From NCBI GenBank assembly GCA_905182405.1, contig CAJJBQ010000002.1, forward strand, positions 62,001 through 126,000: 64,000 bases of DNA, in the 5' to 3' direction. Below the pieces are notes generated by a model that worked only from the letters and a program-made list of their open reading frames with translations, ran no database searches and was not told the DNA's origin. Shown in pieces: positions 1 to 9,660 of the stretch; the stretch's first letter is position 1; each line of letters begins with the position of its first letter. The stretch is from Akkermansiaceae bacterium (GTDB lineage: Bacteria; Verrucomicrobiota; Verrucomicrobiia; Verrucomicrobiales; Akkermansiaceae). The translations under genes were made by a program, and so were the position numbers.

Positions 1-3000
1 AAGACACTGGGAATTTAGGAGGCGCGGTTCTTAAGACTTCCAGGAGGGCTGTCACCTCATCTCGGTCATTCTGGGCACCGATGATAAATGCTAATGGGGC
101 AAAATAGGAACTCCGGTTTGTTTTGGCCTGCAAGCTCTTGAAAATCGGCAAGGCTAAGCTGGGGCGAGCACTCAAAACGGCAGTCCGTATCCAGGTATCT
201 CCCTCGTCGTGAACGGCAATTTCAGCAAGTGCCATCGCGATTTCTCTGCCCTCAAGGTCGCCCAGAGTAAATGCGGCCTGGAAGCGCACCCGGGGATCAT
301 CGTCCGCTGACAGAGCGAGAATCTTTTTCTTTAAATTGGTGAATTGCGGACGGTAAAATCGAAGTCCATGTTCACGGACACCGGACGATTGATCGGACAA
401 AGCTACTTCAAGATCAACTTCGCTAAGACCACCGAGTCCGACGATGGCATGCAAGGCATGGAGACGGGCAAGTGATGATTCGCTCTCATACAAAATGTTC
501 CGTAACCCGGGAAGAGCCGCCTGATCAGCTCTCTCAAAAATCAGACGCCCGGCGGTGTCCCTCCACCATCCGTTTGGATTCTCCAATTCAGATACCAGGC
601 TAGACAGAGTCGCCTTCCCAAGCTTGGGAGGGGAGGGCGGTTGGAATCCTTTCGGAGCCAGACGATAGACCCGACCGTGATCCCGGCCCGACTGAAAATC
701 GACCATCGCGAGAATTTCAGGAACCATAGAATCGGGAGTTTCAATTGTTTCCCGATACATGTCGACAAGGTGAAGTGTTCCGTCGGGCGCATTGATCAGA
801 TTGGCCGGGCGAAACCAATTGTCGGTGGAGCGAAGAAATTCGGATTTTTCTTCTAAGCGTTCGCTTGAGAAGGTGACTCCGTTTGGTGTTAAGCGTCGCC
901 GATGAATTAGGTTGGCCTGAACATCCCCGACAAACAGGTTTCCCCAAAACTCCTCCGGATAGACCGTGCCCCGATAGATCTGCAATCCCGCGCAGCCACT
1001 GAAGACATCGTGCGCCACCGAAGGAGTGGAATATCCTTTTTTTTCTGCCAGACGAAGTTTGGTTCGACTAAGCCGCCACGCTTCGATCTTACTCGAGCGA
1101 TAGATGGTGTTATTCTTCCAAATATCCGTCTTGGTCGTGGCGGCCGGCAGAAAAGGATTTCTTTCGAGATACCTCGACGGAAGCACGACATGCACCGCAG
1201 GTTTGGAATTTTGACTGAGGAAGCGGTTGCCCCAGTCATCTATGGCGTTGCCGAATTGCTCGGAACCCGAGAGGGCTTGAAACTCTCTCGTCCGGGGATT
1301 AAAGCGAAAATCTCTCCCCCTGATCGAAATGGGCTTGGCCTGCGGGTCCGCGACAGTCCGGATCTGACCACCGCTGTTTGAACCAGCACCATAGATCCAG
1401 TGATCCAGTCCCCAAAAGAGGTTATTGGCTGTCCCCTCGTCGTTCCGAAAACCAAATCCGGTAAAGACCTTTTCCCGGTGATTAGCACGACCGTCCCCAT
1501 TCGTATCTTTCAAGAACCAGAGATCAGGCGCAGCCACGACATAGATTCCCCCGTCCCAACAGCAGATTCCCGTAGGCCAGGAAATTCCATCCGCGAACAC
1601 TTTACTCGTTTCATAGTGTCCATTTTCGTCGTGATCACGAAGCAAGCGAACACATCCATCGGGGCCGTCGCTTTTACCATGGTGCGAGGGAAACTTGAGA
1701 TACTCGGCGGCATACATCAGCCCGTTTTCATCGTAGGTCACTACGATGGGTTCATGAATCTGCGGTTCGCTGGCTACCAATTGCATCTCGAATCCGGGGT
1801 GTGTTTCGAAAGTCGCCATTGCCTCCTCGGGAGATCTCGGCTCCACCCGGCCCTGCTTCTTTCCGTCCTTAACCTTCAGAAGCTTCTTCATCGCGGCAGT
1901 AAGAATTTTCTCTGATCCCGGCCCGACCGCACTGGACGATGGACTGGTTTCGTATCCCCCCTGGGAATAGGCGATCTCGGTTCCAATGTAGCCGGGTCCG
2001 TATTCCCCATAAGCCGCCATCGCGACCTTAAGATCCGGGCGCATTGCCTTGGCCGCCAGTTGGTATTCCACGAAAAGCTCACCGGGCATGTGCAAAATTC
2101 TGGCATCTCCGACAGAGAGGCAGGAGACGTCGATATGATTTCCCGCCTTCCAATGCCGCAGGTAAGCCGCCTGATCTACCGTTGAAAAATAACCTCCTGC
2201 CGGGTCCTTTCGGAGGGCCGTCATCACTGCTTCCTCATCCTTGAGATGATTCGCTAGCGGGAGGCGTACTTTTTCAACATTCAAACGAATGGCCTCCGGT
2301 GTGATTGGCCATTTTTCGGTCGTTCGCCAAGCCTTGAGCATCCCGGCGGCCAGACGGCTTGCCAGAATCATTCGGTTCTCTTTGTTCCCGTCGTTGTATT
2401 TTCCAGCCCCGAGGTTTCCGCCCGCCCCATTGAAGTGAATGTGAAGCGCGTCCGGAACGCCCTGACCTCTCATGAATCTGGCGATACCCGGGAAGTCCGG
2501 ACTCGGAGTTCCCGTATGATAGTAGCTCTGTGGATGGCAGGCATAGTAACTCAATACCGCGACAGGTTTGTTCTTATTCCAGAATGAAAGTAGCGAAACA
2601 TCAGGGTCGATTGTCCCTTCAGCCTCCGCCCGGAGAGCGGGATCGAGGGTCGTAGTATAACGCACCGCCCTAACCTTACCATCGGGACCAAGAAGACGAC
2701 GATTGGACGCAACCTTCTCCACTTCCGCTTCACCCCAACCGTAATGAGTCACTGGCTGTGCGTTGGGAATGGCAAGCCGGATGGCCGCCGCGGCCCGTTT
2801 GATCACCTCGCGATGAAAATCCCCTTGAGTTCGTTTATACCCCATTAAGCCAAGTTCTTTTACCAGTTTCTCCGCCGTGAAATCACACCCGGGCGCATCG
2901 TGTTGATGCAGAGCATGGAGCGTGACACGGTCGCGCGTCGTCCCCGCGGCAGCGGCCAAGGCATCGCGGAATTCTTGGTAGCCTTCATTGGCCACCCCGA

Positions 3001-3238
3001 TCCAATCGATGGCCGCCATCACGATGGGATCACCCGACCCAAGTAGAACAACCCCACGGCAACGAAGGGAAAGTTCGGGTGATTTTTCAACGGTCGTATA
3101 GGCCATCGCCGATCCCACCGGAGGAGTCACATCAAGGTCAAAGGTCGCAACCCGGAGAGAGGTTTCTTCCCCCTTCCTCGCTCCGGAAGCAAAAAAAACG
3201 ACAGCAAGTAAAACGGAAATTAGAAGGGGGAATTTCAA
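1..3238 (-). CDS. Ceramidase-like / PVC-type membrane-bound dehydrogenase fusion, 3' end outside window
   Basis: The frame is open for about 1079 codons from a TTG at 3238 to the left edge, so the C-terminus is missing. An in-frame TAG lies eight codons upstream, and TTG (MKFPLLIS...) is the only usable start; a hydrophobic signal peptide follows. Residues ~35-440 resemble neutral/alkaline non-lysosomal ceramidase-like proteins (DVTPPVG start, [11 protein letters not shown] histidine segment, HFNGAGGN). From ~450 comes a PVC-type dehydrogenase beta-propeller ([45 protein letters not shown]), then HEAT-like repeats running off the edge. In this family a cytochrome c CxxCH domain often ends the protein; it cannot be seen here. 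The product is probably exported and acts on a sugar or lipid-like substrate, but the substrate is unknown. No frameshift was found. The start codon and the SD (GGAAA, distant) are weak. Confidence 0.8.
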   Translation of the reverse strand, partial: MKFPLLISVLLAVVFFASGARKGEETSLRVATFDLDVTPPVGSAMAYTTVEKSPELSLRCRGVVLLGSGDPIVMAAIDWIGVANEGYQEFRDALAAAAGTTRDRVTLHALHQHDAPGCDFTAEKLVKELGLMGYKRTQGDFHREVIKRAAAAIRLAIPNAQPVTHYGWGEAEVEKVASNRRLLGPDGKVRAVRYTTTLDPALRAEAEGTIDPDVSLLSFWNKNKPVAVLSYYACHPQSYYHTGTPSPDFPGIARFMRGQGVPDALHIHFNGAGGNLGAGKYNDGNKENRMILASRLAAGMLKAWRTTEKWPITPEAIRLNVEKVRLPLANHLKDEEAVMTALRKDPAGGYFSTVDQAAYLRHWKAGNHIDVSCLSVGDARILHMPGELFVEYQLAAKAMRPDLKVAMAAYGEYGPGYIGTEIAYSQGGYETSPSSSAVGPGSEKILTAAMKKLLKVKDGKKQGRVEPRSPEEAMATFETHPGFEMQLVASEPQIHEPIVVTYDENGLMYAAEYLKFPSHHGKSDGPDGCVRLLRDHDENGHYETSKVFADGISWPTGICCWDGGIYVVAAPDLWFLKDTNGDGRANHREKVFTGFGFRNDEGTANNLFWGLDHWIYGAGSNSGGQIRTVADPQAKPISIRGRDFRFNPRTREFQALSGSEQFGNAIDDWGNRFLSQNSKPAVHVVLPSRYLERNPFLPAATTKTDIWKNNTIYRSSKIEAWRLSRTKLRLAEKKGYSTPSVAHDVFSGCAGLQIYRGTVYPEEFWGNLFVGDVQANLIHRRRLTPNGVTFSSERLEEKSEFLRSTDNWFRPANLINAPDGTLHLVDMYRETIETPDSMVPEILAMVDFQSGRDHGRVYRLAPKGFQPPSPPKLGKATLSSLVSELENPNGWWRDTAGRLIFERADQAALPGLRNILYESESSLARLHALHAIVGLGGLSEVDLEVALSDQSSGVREHGLRFYRPQFTNLKKKILALSADDDPRVRFQAAFTLGDLEGREIAMALAEIAVHDEGDTWIRTAVLSARPSLALPIFKSLQAKTNRSSYFAPLAFIIGAQNDRDEVTALLEVLRTAPPKFPVS

Positions 3239-3400
3239 AATGAGGGAAGAGAGGGTTTCCTACACTTATGAAATACCTCAATAAAATGCACGCTTCGATC
3301 AGGACAAGAGCAATTCTCACACTGCGCCCCTCAGGCGAGCGGCCGGGCAAGGATCCAGTGCATCACGCAGATATCCTTGTTAGTGCCGAGTTAGAGTAAT

Positions 3401-4333
3401 CTAGTGCATTTCTATCGCGCAGCTCCCAAGCCCGCCGCGGAAATAGTTGAACTGCACCCGCGGATGGTCGGCAAGCAGGCTCATGGGGACTGCTGCATCA
3501 GCGATCCCTTTGGAGATCATGAGGGCGGTGAGGCGTTGGCCGAAGGGGTTATCATGGGTGCCTGCTTGCCAGATCGACACTTTTTCCGCCTGCCAAGTCT
3601 CGGCAGGACCGACGGTGATGGCTTTTTGTGGGACCATCGTAATATTGCCACCGCCTGAAGTTCGGGCGTTCTGCGCCAGCGTAATGGGGTGCAGTTCGAC
3701 GATGCGAGTGCCAAGCCGGCGATACTCCTCCGGGGTCGGCGGGGCATCGGTGTGGGCCCCTTCGCGGCGTGGCGGATCATTAAAGGCCCAGTGTTTGATG
3801 TCGCCCTGGCCCCCCTGCATGACCGCGCAGCGGACGCCTTCCCAGGAGGAGCGGTAGTGCGAGACCTCGGCAGCGGGGAAATGGAGGTTTGATTCCGGGA
3901 TCTTTAACTTGTCCTCGATGCGGTCGAAGAGCATTTCCCGGTCGGCCCGCTCAAAGGATAAGGGGTGCGTGACGGGCAGCTCTTTGCCATCGTCACCAAG
4001 CCATTCGTCCATGCCCCAAAAGTGTGCGTTCGAGAGATCGAGCTTTAGCTCGTTGACCAATCGTGCGACCAACGGCAACTGCTCGGTTGGACCAATCGGG
4101 CCGCAAATCCCGATAGGATTATCGGGTGTCGAGCGCTTCCAGGAATCGATGTATTCCAAAGCTTCTGCGAGGTAGAAATCTTCGAGGGTGTCATACATTC
4201 GTATATCGAAACCGGGGCGCGAAAGTTGCTCGAGATCGAGCTCGCTCAACGCGGCGGCATCGCAAATGATTTCTTCGTCGAGGGTGGTGTAGTCCCACCA
4301 GTCGGGGGCAATGGTGCTGAACTTCCGAGCCAT
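3401..4333 (-). CDS. Glucosamine-6-phosphate deaminase-like protein (NagB/6-phosphogluconolactonase superfamily)
   Basis: 310 aa protein of the NagB/RpiA/DevB-like isomerase fold. The sugar-phosphate-binding pattern is visible in [13 protein letters not shown] near residue 75 and in the [12 protein letters not shown] segment, which resembles the NagB active-site strand with its acidic residues. The C-terminal half contains the [18 protein letters not shown] and [13 protein letters not shown] segments. These proteins convert glucosamine-6-phosphate to fructose-6-phosphate and ammonia. I chose ATG 4333 ([13 protein letters not shown]) over an upstream ATG at 4411, because the longer form would add 26 low-quality residues and overlap the PIG-L gene. 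It is the last gene of a three-gene operon after an oxidoreductase and a PIG-L deacetylase, which fits stepwise amino-sugar degradation. The exact substrate is inferred, since the protein is a divergent member of the family. Confidence 0.75.
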   Translation of the reverse strand: MARKFSTIAPDWWDYTTLDEEIICDAAALSELDLEQLSRPGFDIRMYDTLEDFYLAEALEYIDSWKRSTPDNPIGICGPIGPTEQLPLVARLVNELKLDLSNAHFWGMDEWLGDDGKELPVTHPLSFERADREMLFDRIEDKLKIPESNLHFPAAEVSHYRSSWEGVRCAVMQGGQGDIKHWAFNDPPRREGAHTDAPPTPEEYRRLGTRIVELHPITLAQNARTSGGGNITMVPQKAITVGPAETWQAEKVSIWQAGTHDNPFGQRLTALMISKGIADAAVPMSLLADHPRVQFNYFRGGLGSCAIEMH

Positions 4334-4388
4334 GGTAAAAGGTAGTGGCGAATGTGAGCGATGGCGAGCAAGCTCTGAACCAGAGCGG

Positions 4389-5177
4389 CTAGAGGCTGGC
4401 CTCGTAATCAAGGTTCACTTGATATCTATTTTGAAGAGCCTCACTTAGAGGGTCGAACTCCTCGGGGCTCAGGCCGAGGTGCAGATGGCGTCGCCAGCCC
4501 TCGGCGTGCTCGAAGATGCCGGACATGGCACCGACCTCGCGCGACATCTTCTCCATGTTGGCGACATACGAGCCCATGCCTTGGCTGGCATCGAGCCATG
4601 CCCCTTGGCTGGCGTGCGCTTCGAGCGCCTGCCTTTTGGTTTCCATGACGTCGCTCGTGTCAACGTAGGAACCTGGCACGATCCTGCGCCGCAATCCATC
4701 GCGCAGACCGTGTGGCATGGCGTGATAGACGGCAAGCCGGTGGTCCTTGAGTGCCTGGCTCGGGGGCTCTGTGCCGAAGTTTGGCATGCCGTGGGTGAAC
4801 GCGGCGGTGAGGGCGAGACGCGCGGTCTCGGTATGGTCGGCCATGTAGTCGTCGGGCGAGTGAGTGAGCACAATCTCCGGACGCGTCTCGCGGATGGTCA
4901 CGGCGAGACGTTTGATCAGGTCGACGGAGTAGACGATCTCCAAATCGTTACACAAGGGTCCGTGCCACTTGGCCCCGAGGATGACGGCTGCTTGCTTGGC
5001 CTCAGAGCGGCGTAGCTTGGCGGTGGCTTGGGCGTCCATGGTCAACGAGCCACAACCGCCGTTGGCGAGGCAGAAGTAGTGCAATTCGTAGCCGATGCGC
5101 CCGAGCTGGAGCAACGTGCCGGCGAAGAGAAATTCGATGTCATCCGGGTGGGCGACGATGGCGATGGCAGATTTCAT
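4389..5177 (-). CDS. PIG-L family deacetylase
   Basis: 262 aa protein. The N-terminus has the hallmark zinc-binding motif AHPDD (residues 9-13, [12 protein letters not shown]), and a second conserved segment [10 protein letters not shown] (~108-117) supplies the metal-binding histidine. PIG-L/LmbE enzymes remove N-acetyl groups from GlcNAc-type sugars or conjugates. No signal peptide is seen, so a cytoplasmic location is likely. The gene starts 28 bp after the oxidoreductase stop and ends 55 bp before the NagB-like start. Deacetylase followed by deaminase is what catabolism of an N-acetylated amino sugar would need; that pathway is inference from context. Confidence 0.88.
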   Translation of the reverse strand: MKSAIAIVAHPDDIEFLFAGTLLQLGRIGYELHYFCLANGGCGSLTMDAQATAKLRRSEAKQAAVILGAKWHGPLCNDLEIVYSVDLIKRLAVTIRETRPEIVLTHSPDDYMADHTETARLALTAAFTHGMPNFGTEPPSQALKDHRLAVYHAMPHGLRDGLRRRIVPGSYVDTSDVMETKRQALEAHASQGAWLDASQGMGSYVANMEKMSREVGAMSGIFEHAEGWRRHLHLGLSPEEFDPLSEALQNRYQVNLDYEASL

Positions 5178-5205
5178 GAGTTCCTGGCTAGGGAGGCGGA
5201 AGAGT

Positions 5206-6225
5206 CTACGTGCGTAGTTTGACGGGGCGTCCTTCTTCAGCGGAGCGGTCGGCGGCGAAGAGAACTTCGAAGGTTTTGTATGCTTCCTCGAGCGAGGTCA
5301 GGGGCATCTCCTCGCCTTTCTCCAAAGCGGCTAAGAATGCTTCGAACTGGGTCTGGTAGGGGTGATCGCTGACGTCACCGGAGTCTAGCATCTTCATCGA
5401 GAGGGTGCTCCATTGATCCTTGTTGGTCGCGAGCTTCGTGGAGTGGAACTTGTCATCCAAAAGACTGCCCTCGCTGCCGACGAGATGGGTGTGGAAGTAA
5501 TATGGCTGCAAGCAGTCGATGCAGGAGGTAGCTTTGCCGATACGGCCGTCGGTGAACTTGAGGATTGTCGTCGTCGTTGTGGGATACTCGTATTTGGCGA
5601 AATCTTTGTTCTGTGAAGTTGTCGCGTAAGAGGTCACCTCCTCGACCTCGCCGCCCATGCAGAGCAAGAGCGCGTCGAGTGCATGACAGCCCGCAGAGAG
5701 CAGGCTGCTGCCGCCGCTCTCCTTGCTGGTGTTCCAGCGGTATTGCCCATACCAGGGGCCGATGCCGTGGTAGTAGTCGACCTCGGCGTAGTGAAGGTCG
5801 CCGAGCAAGCCCTGATCGATCACCGCTTTGGTCGCGAGAAATTGGCTGGAGTAGCGGCACTCGAAGCACACGCAACAACGGACGTTAGCAGCACGGACGG
5901 CCTCGCGGATGGCGGTGCAATCGTCGAGCGCGAGCGCGAGCGGCTTTTCAAGGATGAGGTGCTTGCCAGCCTTCGCCGCCGCGACCGCATGGGCTTTGTG
6001 CTGATTCGGGTATGAACAAATCGACACCACCGCAATATCATCGCGCGCGAGTAGATCGTCGATTTCCGTATAGCTGGTGATTGTGCTGCCGTGCTTCGCC
6101 GATAGCTCGGTATCGTTTTGCGGCCGCGAAGAACAGATCGCCGTGACTTCGACCCCTTCGATGGTGTTGAGTGCGTCGATGTGCGCTCCAGCAACCCAGC
6201 CGTAGCCAATGATCCCAATTTTCAT
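5206..6225 (-). CDS. Gfo/Idh/MocA family oxidoreductase
   Basis: 339 aa protein. The Rossmann N-terminus MKIGIIGYGWVAGAH (GxGxxA-type dinucleotide site) is followed by the family's EKPLAL motif near residue 96, which carries the catalytic lysine. The C-terminal alpha/beta domain includes GGSSLLSAGCHALDALL with the conserved histidine. These enzymes oxidise or epimerise sugars and cyclitols using NAD(P). It is the first gene of the 6225-3401 operon, upstream of a PIG-L deacetylase and a NagB-like deaminase, so its substrate is probably an amino-sugar derivative (inference). The ATG at 6225 gives a complete Rossmann start. Confidence 0.88.
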   Translation of the reverse strand: MKIGIIGYGWVAGAHIDALNTIEGVEVTAICSSRPQNDTELSAKHGSTITSYTEIDDLLARDDIAVVSICSYPNQHKAHAVAAAKAGKHLILEKPLALALDDCTAIREAVRAANVRCCVCFECRYSSQFLATKAVIDQGLLGDLHYAEVDYYHGIGPWYGQYRWNTSKESGGSSLLSAGCHALDALLLCMGGEVEEVTSYATTSQNKDFAKYEYPTTTTTILKFTDGRIGKATSCIDCLQPYYFHTHLVGSEGSLLDDKFHSTKLATNKDQWSTLSMKMLDSGDVSDHPYQTQFEAFLAALEKGEEMPLTSLEEAYKTFEVLFAADRSAEEGRPVKLRT

Positions 6226-6664
6226 GCACGGAGGCTAGCGGTTCGGGTGAGTGTTGGCGAGGCGATAACAAGCTCCCTCACGCGATGGCACTGCCTATTT
6301 TGTAAGCTCAAGCAAAGAGAGATTTTAAAGGGGGTGGAAGTGAGTGTCGATTCATGAATATGATTAGAGTCGAGGGTTTATTTTTGTAGACGGAATATTC
6401 TCAGACTTTTACTTTCTCCACGAGTAAGTCATGAATCCTCCAGATTCCCAATCTATCAAGTGACGGTACTTTTTTCACCTTCGTGGGCCACCCGCCGCAG
6501 ATCGGGAGGATTCCTCAAAATCGACCTCGGCGGAGGTATTGGAAACCCCGCGGTTGCCGGAGCTTGCCTTGTCATGCGATGGCTCGGCAGATAAGTCCCG
6601 AAGACCACGCAAGCAGCCCTGGAAGGATCAATCGACTTGCGCCGGAAGCGCGAATTGATTTCAG
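6226..6664. other. Intergenic region with a possible terminator hairpin
   Basis: No protein-like reading frame was recognised in these 439 bases. They must hold the promoter of the minus-strand oxidoreductase operon. Next to the stop of the secreted protein at 6665 lies an imperfect inverted repeat (about 6629-6660, arms built on TTGCGC/GCGCGAA flanked by AATC/GATT). It could act as a terminator for that minus-strand gene, although no clear T-run follows. Confidence 0.35.
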
Positions 6665-8848
6665 CTATTCTTCGGTCACTCGGTAGTAAGCTTTGGCGAA
6701 ATCTGCCGGAACAGCCTCATCAATGTAGGAGGTTGAGTCGCCTTCCGACGCGATGCTGTCCGTCAGTTCTTCCCAATCGAGAAGGTCGGTAGAACGCTCC
6801 ATGATGTACGAGCGGTTTTTCCCGGACGCCCACGTGAGCGTGGCATTGCGGGTCGAAGGATCAAGCTGAATGCTGGTGAAGCGAAGAACTTTTTTCGCTG
6901 TCTCGATCAGTTGAAGTGCATTGACCGTTGAGTTGGCCGCTTCGATCCCCTCATCCCAGAAGTTCAAGGTGACGTTGCCATCATTGTCAGGCGCAATGTC
7001 GTCGAAGCGGACGTAGTTGCCCGTGCCGCGGGCCGCGATATCGGTGCTCGTTACTTGCCTGAACTCCGGACTTTCGTTATAAGTGTCCGCGTTTTCCATG
7101 GTCATGAAAATGCTCTGCTCGGATTCGAGCTGTTCAAAATCTGCAGTGGGCAATTCGAGAGGCCGCGCAACCGCGTAAATCAGCATCGAATACGATCCAT
7201 CGGGAACATTCGAGAAAATGATCGTTGTGGGAGCGTCCTTGTTGTCTCCACCTTCGATCAATCCATTGAGTAGCTTGGCGTTGGTATTATCCGTTCCGGT
7301 TCCTGCGCCCCAGGTGTTGCTGGATATCCATTCCACCGAGATTTCGGAGTTTTCATTTCTGCTGTTCAACAGGTTTTCTTGAATACCGTTCGGGAAACCG
7401 TCACCTTCAGGCGGCAGGTTGTTCCAGTAAGCCTGGAGAGAGGCGCCACCAATTTCAGTAGGTTCGACGCTGGTTGGAGCGCCGTTGGCACCGGCACCGG
7501 CGAAGTTTACACCGATACTAAGCGGCTGGGATGCGGGCTCAAAAATCACCGCTTGAACCGCCTCACTGGTTTCGCATCCCACGATTTCTACGGAATACAG
7601 ATCTCCGGCATTGGCCGTCGTGATCGGCTCCGTCGTGTAAACCGTCTGAATGGCGCCAGCGATAGGTTCGCCGTTCTTGTGCCACTGCACCGGCCAGGGG
7701 CCGTTAACTTTGGTGAAGAACTCGGCGCTTTCCCCCTGCAGCACCGGAGTGTCGACTGGCTTGGTCAGGAAGAGAGCTTTGTCACAATCAGCGGCTCGGC
7801 TGAAGGCTAGCAATTCGACTTCCGCGATCTGCATGCTATTCGCGGTTTCGCCTTGGACCTGAAGGACCGTCCAGCGGTAATGCAGGAAGGAAGCCTCGTT
7901 ATCGAAAAAGAAAAATTCCTGCGTTTGAAAACGATCGCCGCCCGGGAAAACATCGATCCATGCGGGAATTTCTTCATTCTCATAGATCACCTCCCAGGTG
8001 CCGGCCTCCCAGGTGGGAGTCTCGTCGTTTGATCCTTCCAATCGGATCCGGAAAGGGTCGCGCTCGGGAGCGTCGTTTGCCGATTGCAAACTGAGGCCAA
8101 CTACGTTGGTCTCGCCCACTGCAGGAGAAACCACGAACCCCGAGGGAAAGCCGTCGGTACCAAGAGTATCAAAATTGAGATACTTGGTGGGTTGATTGTC
8201 AATCGCGTTAGGTGCGGCTTCGGAACCTGGGGTGTTACCCGAACTGGTGATCAACGGATCTCCAGGTTGCGTCACGTCCACCGGCATCGACCTGCCGAGT
8301 AATTCAACTTCGGCAATCTGCATGCTGTTGGCGCCTTCTCCCTGTACCGTTACGACCGTCCATCGGTAATGCGTGTAGGGAGCTTGATCTCCAAAAATTA
8401 AGGTTTGAGTCTGGAACCGATCACCATCGGGGAACTGGCCCGTCCAAGCAGGCACTTCCTCATTTTCGTAAATGACGGTCCAGCTTCCGGTCTCCCATGT
8501 GGGAGCCTCGTCATTGGAACCTTCCAGACGCACCCATTTTGGATCTCTTTCCGGCCCATCATTGGCCGATTGCATGGTCAAACCGGAAAGAACCGTCTTA
8601 CCAACCCCGGGAGTGACGACAAATCCGGAAGGAATTCCATCGATGCCCACGGTGTCGAAGTTGAGGTATTTAGTGGGCTGATTGTCGATCGCGTTGGCGA
8701 CTCCTTCAGATCCGGGACTGTTGCCAGAGCTGGCAATCAGGGGGTCGCTGGGTTGGGTGACGTCGCTTTGGGCGTGGGCTGTGGTCTGTTGGAGCAAGAA
8801 ACAGCAGGCTACCAATATGATGGATGAGAGGCTTGAAGGAAATTTCAT
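6665..8848 (-). CDS. Secreted protein with two tandem discoidin-like modules, an Ig-like and a jelly-roll domain
   Basis: 727 aa protein with an N-terminal signal peptide (MKFPSSLSSIILVACC..., cleavage probably after HAQ near 27). Two homologous modules of ~165 aa follow (about 28-190 and 191-355). Each begins VTQP.DPL, carries AIDNQPTKYLNFDT and ends HYRWTV..VQGE.ANSMQIAEVELL; this pattern resembles F5/8 type C (discoidin) carbohydrate-binding domains. An Ig-like region (~360-440), a beta-rich domain (~445-655) and the LTWASGKNRSYIMERSTDL tail typical of verrucomicrobial secreted proteins complete it. It probably binds extracellular glycan; no catalytic residues were identified. The gene stands alone, with a 439 bp gap downstream and a decayed DnaJ remnant upstream. 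Confidence 0.7.
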   Translation of the reverse strand: MKFPSSLSSIILVACCFLLQQTTAHAQSDVTQPSDPLIASSGNSPGSEGVANAIDNQPTKYLNFDTVGIDGIPSGFVVTPGVGKTVLSGLTMQSANDGPERDPKWVRLEGSNDEAPTWETGSWTVIYENEEVPAWTGQFPDGDRFQTQTLIFGDQAPYTHYRWTVVTVQGEGANSMQIAEVELLGRSMPVDVTQPGDPLITSSGNTPGSEAAPNAIDNQPTKYLNFDTLGTDGFPSGFVVSPAVGETNVVGLSLQSANDAPERDPFRIRLEGSNDETPTWEAGTWEVIYENEEIPAWIDVFPGGDRFQTQEFFFFDNEASFLHYRWTVLQVQGETANSMQIAEVELLAFSRAADCDKALFLTKPVDTPVLQGESAEFFTKVNGPWPVQWHKNGEPIAGAIQTVYTTEPITTANAGDLYSVEIVGCETSEAVQAVIFEPASQPLSIGVNFAGAGANGAPTSVEPTEIGGASLQAYWNNLPPEGDGFPNGIQENLLNSRNENSEISVEWISSNTWGAGTGTDNTNAKLLNGLIEGGDNKDAPTTIIFSNVPDGSYSMLIYAVARPLELPTADFEQLESEQSIFMTMENADTYNESPEFRQVTSTDIAARGTGNYVRFDDIAPDNDGNVTLNFWDEGIEAANSTVNALQLIETAKKVLRFTSIQLDPSTRNATLTWASGKNRSYIMERSTDLLDWEELTDSIASEGDSTSYIDEAVPADFAKAYYRVTEE

Positions 8849-9139
8849 AGTTATAAAGGATTAATCGGAATTTTGAACCTACCACGTAGGATTTTCTTGT
8901 TAAATTGATTGGTAAGGGCGTTTTTGAAAGGGGGTGCAAATGTTAATTATTCGTGTCTGGCAGGGTACAAATTGACGATAGCTCGGCAAGAAGAAACTTG
9001 TAGAAGGTTAAATTGGTAGAATCGCGGAGGAAGCGGTCAATTGATTGCTGGGAATTTGCTCTTTTAGCGCGTTCTTTGATTTCCAAAGAGTCCAAGAGTT
9101 TTACGATATAGCGAAGGGTCCTGAGACAGGTTTTCTTAT

Positions 9140-9450
9140 CAGTGGTCGTTTCGAGATCGGCGATTTTGATAACGACGTAAAGGTGAGACCTCCTGGAAGT
9201 CCACGCTCTTTAACCCGGAATTCGGTGTCGAGTTTCGTGTAAGGTGGGATTTTGATACGAACTTCTCCACTCAGGGTGTGAAGGGGGGCTTCCGTGCCGA
9301 GGACCGCTCCCCAAGGAGGGAGTGCGCGAGCGTAGGAGAGATCGGAACCGATGACACGGTAGTCAGGGTGTTTTTCAAGACGGACATGGAGGAAGAGGTC
9401 GCCAGAAGGGCCGCCCTTGATGCCGGGTAATAGGCCGGAGCAAAGAGTCA
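9140..9450 (-). pseudogene. DnaJ/CbpA C-terminal domain remnant
   Basis: Minus-strand frame 9445-9190 encodes a typical DnaJ/CbpA substrate-binding domain segment: GIKGGPSGDLFLHVRLEKHP, then PPWGAVLGTE, then a GEVRIKIPP strand and GLPGG. Just after GLPGG the similarity continues in another frame (HLYVVIKIADLE, to ~9140), so a frameshift is present. The J-domain, the rest of the client-binding domain and a plausible start are absent; the residues before GIKGG do not look like the family. Family knowledge says a functional protein is ~300 aa, so this is a relic of at most 100 codons. No intact dnaJ-type gene lies nearby. Confidence 0.7.
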
Positions 9451-9660
9451 AAAGAAGAGAAGTCAAAAAGAGCGGATCAAATCTCGTTGTACGAAATCGC
9501 ATCCCGTCGATCCAGATTACAACCATCGCGTGAGAAAGCCTCACCTTTCCATCATCCGATCAATTGAAACTTCTCGTCAAAGGAGCCATTCTCCATTTTA
9601 ATCACCTCGTTATCGTAACCACAACCCACGCCCCAGTTCAAGGTGTAGGTAAAATTCCCT

